Below are positions 1 through 11,393 of a DNA stretch of 64,000 nucleotides, piece after piece; the first letter of the stretch is position 1, and every line of letters starts with the position of its first letter. This DNA is from Dioscorea cayenensis subsp. rotundata (taxonomy: Eukaryota > Streptophyta > Magnoliopsida > Dioscoreales > Dioscoreaceae). Location of the stretch: NCBI RefSeq assembly GCF_009730915.1, contig NC_052474.1, positions 5,057,501 to 5,121,500 on the forward strand. The letters are read 5' to 3'. The position numbers and the translations under genes are program-made. The notes below the pieces were generated by a model. The model was given only the letters and a program-made list of their open reading frames with translations. It had not been told where the DNA came from and did not search any database.

Positions 1-1620
1 GTCGAAGATATGCGTAAAGATAATGCCAATGGGAAGGCTCTCAATGCAATCTTTGGAGGAGTTGATGAGAACCAGTTCAAATATGTTGCAACTTGCGAGT
101 GTGCCAAAGTAGCTTGGGAGATTTTTCAAACTATCCATGAAGGCACAAACTTGGTAAGAATTCTAAACTTCAAATGGTGACCACTATATTCGAGAATCTC
201 AAGATGGGAGAAGATGAGACGATAGCCATATTTAATGCAAAGTTGATGGACATTACAAATCAAGCTTTCTAACTCGGCTAGTACTCAAATAAAAAGCTAG
301 TTCGGAAAACTCTTAGATTTCTTCCAAGAAGGTTTGATGGAAAACTTCATGTAATAGAAGAGGCAAGAGATATCACAACCATGAGACTGGACGAGTTGAT
401 GGGGTCTCTACAAGCATATGAGATGAATCTCAATCCTGAAAGAAAAATAGAAGATTTGGCTCTAAAGGTAGAAGCCATAAGGCAAAAGGAGTTACAACTA
501 GCTGTTGTAACAGAAAATGAAGACGAAGGAGATAATGAGATTTTTTCTTTGTTAAGGAAGCTGCACAACATGATTAGAAAATACAAGACAGAAGGCAAGA
601 AAATCTAAAGAAAAGATGCCCTTAGTGAAGAAAAGGAAGAAGCCAAAGATTATCAAAAGAAGATCAAGTGTAGAGAATGTGGTGGCTTTGGATATTATCA
701 AGCTGAGTGTGCTAACACTCATAAGAAGAAAGAAAAATCACTCAATGCTAGATGGAGTGATGATTCAGATGGTAGCACGGAGGAAGATGATGAAGAAAAT
801 CTAAGCAACCATCATACCGCTTTCCCAGTTGTGATGAATGGAGTAGCAGACTTCAATAGATCCAAGCCTGTTACAGAATATTTTACAACATAAGTTACAA
901 TATTTGATGAAACTAACAATAAGTATAACGAGGTAATTGAAAAGGATCTTCTTATGGGTTATAAACTTATGCTGACCAAATTTAATGAGATAATCTTACA
1001 AAACAAACGCTTAGAGGAAGAGTTAGGTGAATGTAAAAGAAAGTTGAGCCATGTCAAAAAGACCATAGACTCTATGAACAAAGGTAAAGCTAAGCTCGAT
1101 GAGATACTATCATTTAGAAGACCAAGTAAAGTCCGACAAGGTATTGGGTATGCTGGAGAAACATCATGTGTCAAGAAAAATGATTCATAAGTAGTCTTTG
1201 TCAAATCAAATTCTCAACAAAATAAAGAAGTAAAGCAAAACAAGATTGAAAGAAGCCAAAGAGAAGATGCCTTTGTCAAGCCTAATCATCAATTAAAGAA
1301 GCAAGACAAGTCCAAGACAAAGTCCAGAAGAGAAGTTCTTACTTGCTTTCATTGTGGAGAAAAGCGGCCATATCCGACCCAAATGCTACAAGTTGAAAGA
1401 TAATTTGAAGAATGGGAAAATCATTAGATATGAGCAACAAACTATTAGAAGAAGAATCAGAGGAAAGCTGATTGTAATAAAGAATATGTGGATTAAAAAA
1501 GAAGACATGATAAGAGAAAACTCAGAACTATCAATTGTTGAATATAAGAAGAAGTCAAAAGTAGTGAAGAACCAGGATGTTGCAACAGCATGTTACAACC
1601 AAAGGCTCATTGACCAGGGA
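1..1620 (+). pseudogene. Ty1/copia gag remnant (UBN2-type), frameshifted
   Basis: Conceptual translation, hopping frames, gives the capsid-like gag region of a copia retrotransposon (UBN2 family). About 60 residues run from base 1 to a stop near 178, and the next stretch contains MRLDELMGSLQAYEMNL (from 381). A first zinc knuckle lies near 669-710 (CRECGGFGYYQAEC), with Tyr where the usual His sits. A coiled-coil-like segment follows at 954-1187, ending with the GRPS/GIGYAGETS-like block typical of these gags. A second knuckle near 1342 begins CFHCGEK but is thrown out of frame by an extra base. In-frame stops at 178 and about 291 confirm decay. No protease, integrase or reverse transcriptase follows, so only the 5' coding part is present, and the element also runs off the left edge. 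Family identity is from pattern recognition. Confidence 0.8.
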
Positions 1621-2690
1621 CCCTAATGGTCAACAGGTAAGACACCCTTATGGGTGAAAAAATCATTATCGATGTGATGAGTGTAAAAAAAAAAAGAAAA
1701 AAAAAAGGAGAGTAAAAAACAAGAGAAAGAAAGAAAAGAAAAGAGTATAAAAAAAAGGAGTATATAAAAAGAAGGGATCTAAATCTTTGGAGGGAAAACA
1801 AAAGTAGTTTTTGGATACATAAAGTTGTTTTTGCTGAAGTTTTTCAAAAGGGAGCAAAGAAGAAAAGACTGAATCTGAAGATGGAGCCTTCAAGATCAAA
1901 CCTAAAGCCAGTAGAAAGGGTGATGCAAAAGATGTTGCAACACATGATGAGGAAAGAGCTGACACCAAACAAATCAAGAAAAAAAAAGGCTATGAAAAAG
2001 CCTAGAAGAATAATCACCTAGCCTAAAGCCAGTAAAAAAAGAGAAAGAAGTCCATGAAGAAAGGGGAGAAAAAGGTCTACCCCAAGCAAGGGCAAGAAGA
2101 AGAAAACTAGAAAAGATTCTGAAGCACCTGATGGAAAGAAGTTCAACTTGGATGTATCATATTTCAGAATATTGTGAAAGAAGCTTATTGTACAAGCTCC
2201 TCAACATCGCTTGGGTATCCTGCTTTGCTATCGTAGTATCTGTTTCAACATGGGGTACAACTTATAAAGGGATGATCAATCACAACAGTAAAGGAGCTGA
2301 AGATCTCTCAGAAATTGTTTAGCCCAGGTAAGAAAATTGATTTACCTGTAGGAAAAATGTCACCACCACCACCAATAGTTGAAGATGTTGAAGAAGTAAG
2401 TTTGTTGGTTGAAGAAGAATTCGAAGAAGGAGCAACTAGAAGACTTGGAGAAAAGGCAACGATCACTTTCTGCATAATTATTCATCATTGCCCAATAGAA
2501 GCAGAAGATTCTATCTCGTCTTGAAGCTCTTAAGACGAGGACAAGGGGAGCTGATGACCACAAGTCCTGAAGATAGGGGAGTTGCAGAAACAATTGTAAC
2601 AAGACTTGTAACAACCAGTGAAGAATTTGACATCAATTTTGTCACAAAGGGGGAGAAATTTGCTAGCACAGATTGATTTTTTTTTTTATG
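1621..2690 (+). other. A-rich retroelement-derived spacer, ends in PPT-like purine tract
   Basis: This stretch continues directly from the gag remnant, is purine-rich on the plus strand and has only short open frames. Near 2648 it has AAAGGGGGAGAAA, which resembles the polypurine tract found just upstream of copia 3' LTRs. No LTR beginning with TG could be confirmed after it. I infer the rest of the same degraded element but recognise no domain. Confidence 0.35.
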
Positions 2691-2851
2691 TTTAAGTTTT
2701 TGGACTGGTCGTTCCCTTGCTATTTGGTCTTATTGTTTTGGACAATTCTTATGTTTGTCAGTTCTTAATGCTTAATCATGTTTGTCTCACTAGTTGCACT
2801 ATGTAATATTTTTTCAGTACTCTGTAAGCAAGTAGATGATGATTGTGTCAG

Positions 2852-3054
2852 TTCAGTTTTCTGTGCTCCAGTTGATGTTGTAATTGGATGTTGTAACAGT
2901 GTCAGTCTAGTATGTGCCCCAGTTAATAATATAACTGGAAGTTGTAACATGAGTCCAGTTTTCTGTGCTCTAGTTGATATTGTAATTAGAAGTTGTAACA
3001 GTGTCAGTCTAGTCTGTGCCTCAGTTAATAATATAACTGTAAGTTGTAACATGA
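2852..3054 (+). repeat. Two-copy ~102 bp tandem repeat
   Basis: The segment starting TCAGTTTTCTGTGCTCCAGT at about 2852 recurs at about 2954 with a few substitutions. Both copies end in AAGTTGTAACATGAG. Each copy itself contains two related halves built around GTTGTAAC. The open frames in both directions through it are a by-product of the repeat being divisible by three and are not counted as genes. Confidence 0.75.
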
Positions 3055-3060
3055 GTTAGT

Positions 3061-4410
3061 CTAGACATAATTAGTTTTAATTGAGAAGAATTTGATCCAG
3101 TTTCAAAATCTAAAATAATAGGATTTATGCCATAAACCAACATCCCACTCTATTTGATGTTCTATTTGTAACACAAATTCACAAATTGACTCTGAAACAA
3201 CAAGAAAGCCTGACTTTTAATATGGCTAGTGAGGACAAATTTTTTTTTTTTTTTATTTGGATTCACTGAGCTGTTCATAATCCACTTGAAATACTTTATT
3301 TAAAGTACTTATACAAATAGTTTATTACATAATTTTCTATTCTGTGAGCTATTGAAATTCCTACTCCACTTTGTTTTTGTGAAGAGATGTTGCAGACCAT
3401 AATGAACCATTAAAAAAATTTGATGGCCATAGCAGGCAACAATAATGACTCTTTTTAGACTCTTAATTTCATCCACTAAACTTTGTTGGGCATGAGATTA
3501 TTGACAATAGTTAGTTACACTTGATTATGTTGGAGAGAGTTACAAATCCATAGTTACATATTTATCTTTTATCTAGAAAGAAACATGTCATTATACAATA
3601 AAAACTAAGAAATAAAAACTACATGCATATCTAGTCACAATCAAAAATTAAAATCAAATAAAATTTTGACTTGCACATAAATATTTAGTACTCTCAAATA
3701 TCATATTACGGACATACATTGGACTTTATTTTAATTGCCCATTTAATAATGTAGACATATACCAGAACCCAAAAAAAATTTTAAAAAAATCCACTGGTTA
3801 ATTTACATTGAATTTGGCTTTAATCTCCATCTATTGATGTGTCGTTACATGGGGATTGATGTACTATTTTTAAGTCCAAGTGGGCTTAGTAGTTGACCAA
3901 CATGAAGCGAATCTAATCACTTTTTAAATGGGGCCAAGCGTGCTTGCCTTAGTCATGGATGTACAAATATGGCCTCACATTCAGCGGTTTTGATTAGTTA
4001 AACGTTTTTTTTTTCTTCTCAAGAATCCTTCGTGGCTTCGCCTCTTGCTCTCCTTCTTTGATTTGTTTAAATATTTATTTATTTTTGATAAATATATATA
4101 AGTAATGAGCGCTCAAAAAAAATTTTTTTTTTTTGACAAATTGGCGACAATACAAACAATTACTTTTATTGTGATTGAGAGGTTTGGAGCTTGGGGCGAC
4201 CTTCAAACAGCAAGTGAATGTAGAAATCACTAGATTATGTTATGCTTCTTGGGCTCAATTTTTTGAGTCAAAAGATTTTAATCTCAATTTTTGTTGATTT
4301 TAACAGGATAGAAAATATGACGCTTCAATTATAAAAAAATTAAAATAAATAATATTTAAATATTTATTAATGTCAAAACATATTTTAGTGTTTCCGATAT
4401 GTTAGTAAAA

Positions 4411-4459
<49 letters not shown>

Positions 4460-4640
4460 ATTAGGGAAAAATATTAAATAATTAATTTATCTATTTATAT
4501 TTTTTGTTTTGAAATTATTTTGTAGTTTCAGTACTATCTTTGTCGTGTTTCCTTATTTATTAAACTAATAGTTTATCTACTTTATTATAAAAAAACTTTT
4601 TATTTTATTAAAAATATATAATATTATTTGTGAAGCCCAC
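3061..4640. other. AT-rich intergenic spacer, no gene seen
   Basis: No exon-like coding stretch, RNA gene or element terminus could be supported here. It contains poly-T runs and a (TA)n microsatellite near its end. Confidence 0.5.
4414..4455. repeat. (TA)n microsatellite
   Basis: About twenty uninterrupted TA units are read directly in the sequence. Confidence 0.95.
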
Positions 4641-7300
4641 TCCTCGATTAGATCCCCACCGTTAAATATAACCTTGATTAGATTCCCACCATTAGATTTA
4701 CTTTAAAGTAAATCTATATTTAAATTTTAAATATCATTATTTTATCTGTATTGTTTGATTTAAATTATTGTTTCTTTTAATTTTTATTTTTGAGCCACGA
4801 TCTCCACAACTGAGCCTTATCACGTTGGGACTTCACGTACATTGAAATTGGTAAGAGAACGCATCTCCCTTTCTCTTTGATGGATTGGCTAATGGAGATG
4901 AGGACAAGATCCAAAATAGCAAGCATAACTATAGGTGATCGTAGAAAACCTACACCTTAGACAAGATTTTCGTTATGCTATCTTCTTCCTTTTGTATTAT
5001 GAGTTCTTTTTAAATCATCAATTATAGTTATTAGGTCTTGTTAGATTATCATCAATTCTAGGAGTTAAGCATAATTTTCAAACCATATTTATAATTTCTG
5101 ATTCTGTTTAACCTTTTGTTTTGATAATAAATCTTCTATTGATTTTTTTTTAATCATGTTGATTTGTACTCACATCCTTGCCCACATTAAAGCTAAAAAA
5201 CTTTTCTGTAAAAGGGAATTGCTTGTGGGCTGTGTAGTTTGACCTTTTTGCATTGTTACCCTTACCTATTTTTAATTTTTATGCCTTGTTGAATGGTCTC
5301 TTAACCTCAGGTGAAATTCATATTATGCCTTCAAAATCTTTTATACGGTTATGACAGAGGAATTGTTGATTGATCTCATTTGATAAGTTTCAGATATCTG
5401 CTTTTGAAATAGCAGAAATTCCTCATCAAGTTTAGAGGTCTTGGAGGCAGAATTTAGAGGACTTTAAAATAAGAGAATTATAGAGTTTGATGTTATTTAA
5501 TTACCTGCAAAATTTCAGATTTTATACACCTGTATTTTCTGAGATATGATTTTATTAGTAAACTAGCTCGGATGGATGTCTGTGCAGAACATCAAGATTG
5601 ATGGATATTTTTGATGGTCATAGAGAATGATTTGGGTAAGGTGAAAAATAGGAAAGTTATTTATTTTTGAATTATCTGGTTGTTAGTAAAATTTCATTGC
5701 TTTTAAATTTGTAGATTGAGAGATATGTATGTTTGAAAGGGATATGTCAGAATTATAATTCTACAAAAATAGTTGAAGATTCAAATGAATGTTATAATTT
5801 GAGTGGTTCTCTAAATAATGTGAATTTCGGATATGTCATTGTCTTAGGTGTCTATATTTCTCAAAATCTTGAAATTTATGATTTAGAAAAATATATATAA
5901 AGTTGTGAGGGATTTAGTACTCAACAATCATTATAAAATTTTTCATATGTCCTTAGAGTGGATAATTGCAATTATACCCTCACAAGATCCATATTTGGGA
6001 GAGTATAATGATAGCTTGATCTTTTTGCATTTGTACTTTCTGAAAGTTTTCTTGCAAACCCATGATTATTGTAAAATTTATTTTGTTAATGAAACTAATA
6101 GGTTACTTCCCAATATAGGGTATTCTGAGAAACTTAATTCAGTGTGAGATTTGGAGTTTTGGGCGTTAATCAAGTAAGTAACACTGCATATAAATGTATA
6201 TGTATATATATAATTTCTGATTATCGACAATTTTGAATTTATTTAAATTCTTTTGAAGCTTGCTTTTAAAATATTAAAACGTTTGTTAGGCTTTGATTCA
6301 GTTTCTGTTATTATATACTTATTAAATTTTTGAATTATTTTTCTTTCACTGGAACATTAATTCCCACATTTTGATCATATATGTTATTCTTTGAACTATT
6401 ATGTCTATAAATTGGTTTGAGTATAACTGGATTATTTTTACTATGAAGGAATGGAATCATGCGTATGTGTGTGTATTTGCTCGACAAGTTATTTTAAAAA
6501 TTCTATTCTGCCCTGACCTGTCTGAAAATTCTGTCTGGAATTCTAAAATTCTGAAATTATGTTTTGTTTTTGAATAACAAAGTTATTTTGATATAAATAC
6601 GCTTAGTCTCCATTTAACTAGGCACTAACCCTGTCACTGTGGATTAAACACTGACCATATCGACATGAAACTCTGACTCTGTTAAGAAACTATAGTTTCA
6701 TACCGTTCCGTCAGTAAAGAATAACGGCCTCAGATATTCTGGTTCGGGTCACTAAGAGTAAACAAATAAACTCTGATAGTCTGGCTCGGGTCACCAAGGG
6801 TAAACAAATGATCTCTATTATTTTGTTTTGGCCATAGTGATTTGGAGACATATATTCAGTCTACTGTTAAATTGTATTTTGTTGAACCTCTTTGATTTCA
6901 TGAACTACAATTTTGATAAATATTTGTAATACTTGATATGATTAATTTTTGATTCTACATTTCTGGAAATGTTTTTTTATGATCCCAGTTATTTTTAGTG
7001 GGTTACTTGCTGGGCTGTCAAGCTCATAATCCGTTGTTTAATATTTTTCAGATAAAGAGTAAATAGATCGTCAGGCAACTTACTTGGCTAGTGAGAGCTT
7101 GTGTTCCCTTTTAATTGAGTTGTCTTTATGTTTAGGTTGGTATGTGAATTCTGTTTTAGGAAAAACTTCTTTATATTTGAACCTTCTATGTTCATTTCGT
7201 ATTTGAAATTAAAATTTTGAGGTTATATTTTTGTTGTAAAAAAATTCTGAGGTCTTGCATGCTTACTGGGTTCTAGCCCATGAGTATGTGGCCATTTGTA
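4641..7300. other. Unassigned spacer with LTR-like motifs
   Basis: No coding exon is recognisable; the longest open frame (5905-6147) has no familiar domain. Two phrases, TTACTTGCTGGGCTGTCAAG near 7003 and CTTACTGGGTTCTAGCCCAT near 7262, resemble 'TTACTGGGCT' motifs I associate with gypsy-type LTRs, and the segment opens with TGTGAAGCCC near 4630. I could not find matching ends or a target-site duplication, so a solo LTR is only a guess. Confidence 0.25.
6732..6815 (+). repeat. Two-copy 42 bp tandem repeat
   Basis: Copies at 6732-6773 and 6774-6815 share TCTGGYTCGGGTCAC followed by AAGRGTAAACAAA. They differ at a handful of positions. Confidence 0.75.
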
Positions 7301-10207
7301 AATGATTTTAGTCATATAAACATGAATGCCATATTAGACCTTTTAATCAATTTAACATGATAGTGTTGGATCTCTCATGTGAAGGATCAATTCCTTGAAA
7401 TTGAGGTCTGCAAAGATTAATTTATTTTAATATTATTTTTCAAAAATAATAGAGTAACCTTTTTGCACGGTTTTGTGGAAGAAAAAACAAATCTGAAGAA
7501 TAAAATTGAGAGATATTTGCCTGATATGATGTGCTTCTAAGTTATTTTTTTATTTTTTAAAAAAATGGATAAACTATTTTAAATAAATCGAAAAGAAATT
7601 GAAACAACAATCCTCCACCCAAACCAAGTGGAGGAAACAGAAAGTAACAGCTCACTAGATGTGGTACCCATCGCCCAAAATCAAAAGTACAACAACAGTT
7701 AATTTTAAAAATTTATAACTGATGTTTAACAGTTTTTCTTCCTAACTATTATTTACTTTGATGTCTAGTCATTTCACCGTTTACTATTTTTTTTCCTTTG
7801 TGTTCAATAAAAGTGATTTAGCCATATTAAAAAAAAAAACTTTTGATCTCATAGAAAGAAGGTAAGTAAAACACGGCTCATAATTATAAATTTTCCTTAC
7901 ATTTTATAATTCAATCATTTAAGTATAAGTTTTATTTATTTGTCAAATTTGAAGAGGTTGGTGTATTGGAGTTTGATTAAACCTATTTAAATTTGTCTCA
8001 TCTCTTAAAGAAATAGCATTAATCAAATGAGGCAACTATTAATTTAATTATTTATTTCTAGGCTTTGAAATAATCTCATAAGACAACAATGAATAGTGTT
8101 TTATTTTTATTTTCATATTTGCAATTTTATGGTTTTGCCTATAAAATCAACCTTGCCAATATTGCTTAGTAAATTATAAACACAAATCAGGGATAAGATT
8201 TTATAGAGAATATATGCACGGATTGAAAAATAAATAAAAATATAACAAAACAAAATATTTATACATAATTGGTAGTCAGATGCAAGTAATAAAACACTTA
8301 TGATCCTCTAAAATAATATATCATTTTTTCAATAAAAATACTTAAAATTGAGTTATTTTCACAACGAAGTAAATGCAACACAAACTTGAAAAAAAAATCA
8401 AGAGAAATAGTTTGATCTTATCTTTTAAAAAAATATTTTTATTTTTTAATTAATGTCAAATTAATGTACAGCATGAATACATTTAACAAAGTAGCACTAC
8501 CTTAATAAATAAATAAATAAATAAAACTTCAAATATATATATATATATATATATTTATTTATTTATTTATTGTCATTTATCAAACAAATATAGAAAAAAA
8601 CACGGGTGTGGCATCACCTCATGTATTTTTTTTAATTGCATAAATGAAGCATAATGTAAATAATGTATGTTTCTTATTATATGTATAAAAAATGTGCATG
8701 CTTTGCTGATGAACCTGATGACGCATTCGTATGCATTTTGGTGCTTTCACAGTGACAAGGTTGTTGGCTGCCTCAAAACGGCCCCTCAACAGCGATATTT
8801 TTTTTTTTTTAAATATATTTTTTATTTTTATTTTATTTTCAAAATTAACAAAAACTATATACAGACATTCGTACGTATAAAAATTAATTATTCCGCCCAC
8901 ACCCTTAACTTAGAATAAGAGGTTTGACCAGCCAGTTTGCACTCACAATTGAAGATCTATTATCATTATAATTTTTAACAAGTATTAAATTTGAGACATT
9001 TAAATTATTTTAATTTTATTTTCTCGTAATAAGGTAAAGTATTACTATGTTTTGAGTTTTTTTAGCACAAGTATAATAACTAAAAAAACTTTTTTTTTCT
9101 AATCAATATATAAATTTTTGAAAGATATGGATAAACATAAAGTTTTTTTTTTCATTTGTTGTTAGAATGATTATATTTAATATTTACTTTATTTTTTTAC
9201 TTTACTTTGATAAAATAAATTAATAAGCTAAAATATAATTATTTTTTTTTATAAAAATGGGTAAATATAATTTTGTTTAAAACAAACAAGAAACTGAGAG
9301 ACCGAAGCTAGCAATAATATATATATATAAGCACTGGCACTGGATATATATATACTGGATCAACATCAAAAACTAATGTTGCAGGGATTATATAGGGTTG
9401 CCCTTATTTGCAAGGAATGCGAGTTTGCCCGGGCGGCTTTAAGTTTAAATTAAGAAATAAAAATATTATATTAATCTTCTTCATAATAACATTTTTTTAA
9501 TATATTATTTTTAATACTAAATAAACTAATTAGTGAACTCCTACCTTTGTTAAGATATTTTATAATCTTTTTATTCTTGATTGAAAGAGACAAATTCATA
9601 AAGGCCTGGAGTTGAATAGGAATTGTACTAGTTATACTTCTATTTTAATTAAGCATCTAGGTTTAGGTACTAGCTATATAATTTTTGTTTTTGTTCGATA
9701 ATCTCTCAAATTAAATTTATCTATTCCAATTTTTTTTTCTTTAAAAATTGTATAACAAGTAATTAGATTAGTTGTGACTGTTAACTTTTTAAAAATAAAT
9801 AAATGACATATATTAACTATAAATTAAAGATGACAAGACAATAAGATATGAACAAGCATAAAATACAGTAACTAGTAAATAAAAACTCTTTAAATCAGTA
9901 TCAACATAGTGGTGGATAAAGTCTGGTAAAGTTTATTTCTAACATCCTCAACAAATTTTTTAAAAATTTTTTCAACTGTCCAATATTTTTAATTAATCTA
10001 AATGATTAGACTACACTCAACAAAAATAAAGAAACAAGTCAATCCCTTATTATATAAATTGAGTTGACAAAGTAAACACAGTGGAGGTAATTATGGGGGG
10101 GATTAGGATTACGGGGAGGTTGATGCCTTGAATTCTTTTCTTATTTCTATTTTCCTCTACACCATTTATATATATATATATATAATATATTCATATATAT
10201 ATATATA
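7301..10207. other. AT-rich intergenic spacer, no gene seen
   Basis: Very AT-rich with several poly-A/T runs and microsatellites. A (TA)n run lies at 8533-8554, and another at about 10168-10207 abuts the first copia LTR. Open frames such as 8619-8900 and 8667-8918 are low-complexity and overlap each other on opposite strands. I see no exon structure or RNA gene. Confidence 0.5.
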
Positions 10208-10627
10208 TGTTATAAACAAATATTTTAATGGATGCTCATCGTAGTGATTCAACTGAGATGAAACTCGACATTACTATAAGAACTTTCTAGATATCATCGA
10301 TAGGGACCGCAACTACCGTAGTGACCGCCCATGTGTAATCTGTATAGTGACCCACGAATCGCTATTATTCCACCAACCCGTAGGGTATTTTGGACTGTCC
10401 GGATCGAATCGATCCCTGGCTGCTCATTCAACTTTTGTAACCCTATAAATACCCCCTCATTTTGTATATTTTTGAGACATATGAAAAGAGAAGAGAAAGA
10501 AAAAGAAAGAAATAAAAAGAAGAAAGAAGAAGAAGCTAATTCTTGAGGGTTTTTGGGTTTTTAGTAAATACTCGCTCTCTATTCTTATTACTATCTTTTA
10601 CATTTTATAACATATATATTCTTAATA
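10208..10627 (+). repeat. 5' LTR of copia copy 1
   Basis: Starts TGTTATAAACAAATATTTT right after a (TA)n run. It ends before CGTTATCAAAG and matches 16086-16485 along its length. It contains a TATAAAT box (within CCTATAAATACC near 10441) ahead of an A/G-rich leader, suggesting the R/U5 start. Confidence 0.9.
10441..10453 (+). promoter_or_regulatory. TATA box within copia LTR
   Basis: CCTATAAATACC is conserved in all four LTR copies of this family (near 10441, 16312, 20990 and 26855). It is the likely core promoter of the element. Confidence 0.6.
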
Positions 10628-10641
10628 CGTTATCAAAGATG
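10628..10641 (+). other. Primer-binding-like site of copia copy 1
   Basis: CGTTATCA lies immediately after the left LTR, where copia elements often carry CGTTATCAGCACGA-like primer sites. The downstream part differs, so the match is only partial. Confidence 0.4.
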
Positions 10642-10979
10642 AATTTGCTCATATGATTTTTAATTTCTTTTTTCGACTCATCTAATATATATGTTATATA
10701 TGTGGAATCCATTTCTAACTTCGAATGCAGGGAAGGATCGACAGGGTAATATAATACTAGCAAAACCATACATTTTATTCGATCAACAATACATAAGATT
10801 TTTTTAGAAGCATACGTAAAAAAACATACGATGTGAAAGTCCACTAAGGCTAATATTGCCGATGACTTTTTAAAATAAACAAGAAAAACAATAATATTAT
10901 TATTACAATGAGGTTTTCCATCAAATCCAAATTAGCAAGCATCATCTTCTTTCGCATGCACCTCCGATCCCAGGATGCT

Positions 10980-11145
10980 GATAAAATCGGGTAAAAACCT
11001 CGGCCCTTTTTCTCCGTCATGTCTTCTCTCTACTCCGCCGGGTTTCTCCGTCAGCAACTCGGCCGGCTTTTTCTCCGCGTCAAGACTCGGCCGGCTTTTC
11101 TCCGTCTTGCAACTCGGCCGACTTTTCTCCGCTCGCCCCCTATTT
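10980..11145 (+). repeat. GC-rich ~25-30 bp repeats in copia leader
   Basis: Between the primer site and gag, the phrase ACTCGGCCGGCTTTTCTCCG or a close variant recurs about four times. The equivalent leader in copy 2 (about 21480-21665) is badly scrambled, as expected of a difficult GC-rich repeat. Confidence 0.6.
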
Positions 11146-11393
11146 TTCTTCTCTCCACTATTTTTTTACTTCTTCTTCCCTTTTAACTTATAATCACTTT
11201 CAAACAAATTTTAATTCCCAATCGTCGCAATAATTGCAAACGTATGTAACAGATCGCATACATGAACAGATCAGAGTATCATGAATAGTATCGTACATGA
11301 ACAGTACCGTATACATGAACAGTATAGATGCTTTATGTTTTATTCTGTACTCTCTATTCTAATTACATGTTGTATTATTATTTTGAAGAGAAA

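Noticed and set aside
5905-6147. 80-residue open frame in spacer
   Set aside because: No domain, no splice partners, AT-driven composition in a repeat-like region.
10203-10207. Target-site duplication for copia copy 1 (ATATA)
   Set aside because: Both flanks are (TA)n, so any 5 bp would match; not informative.
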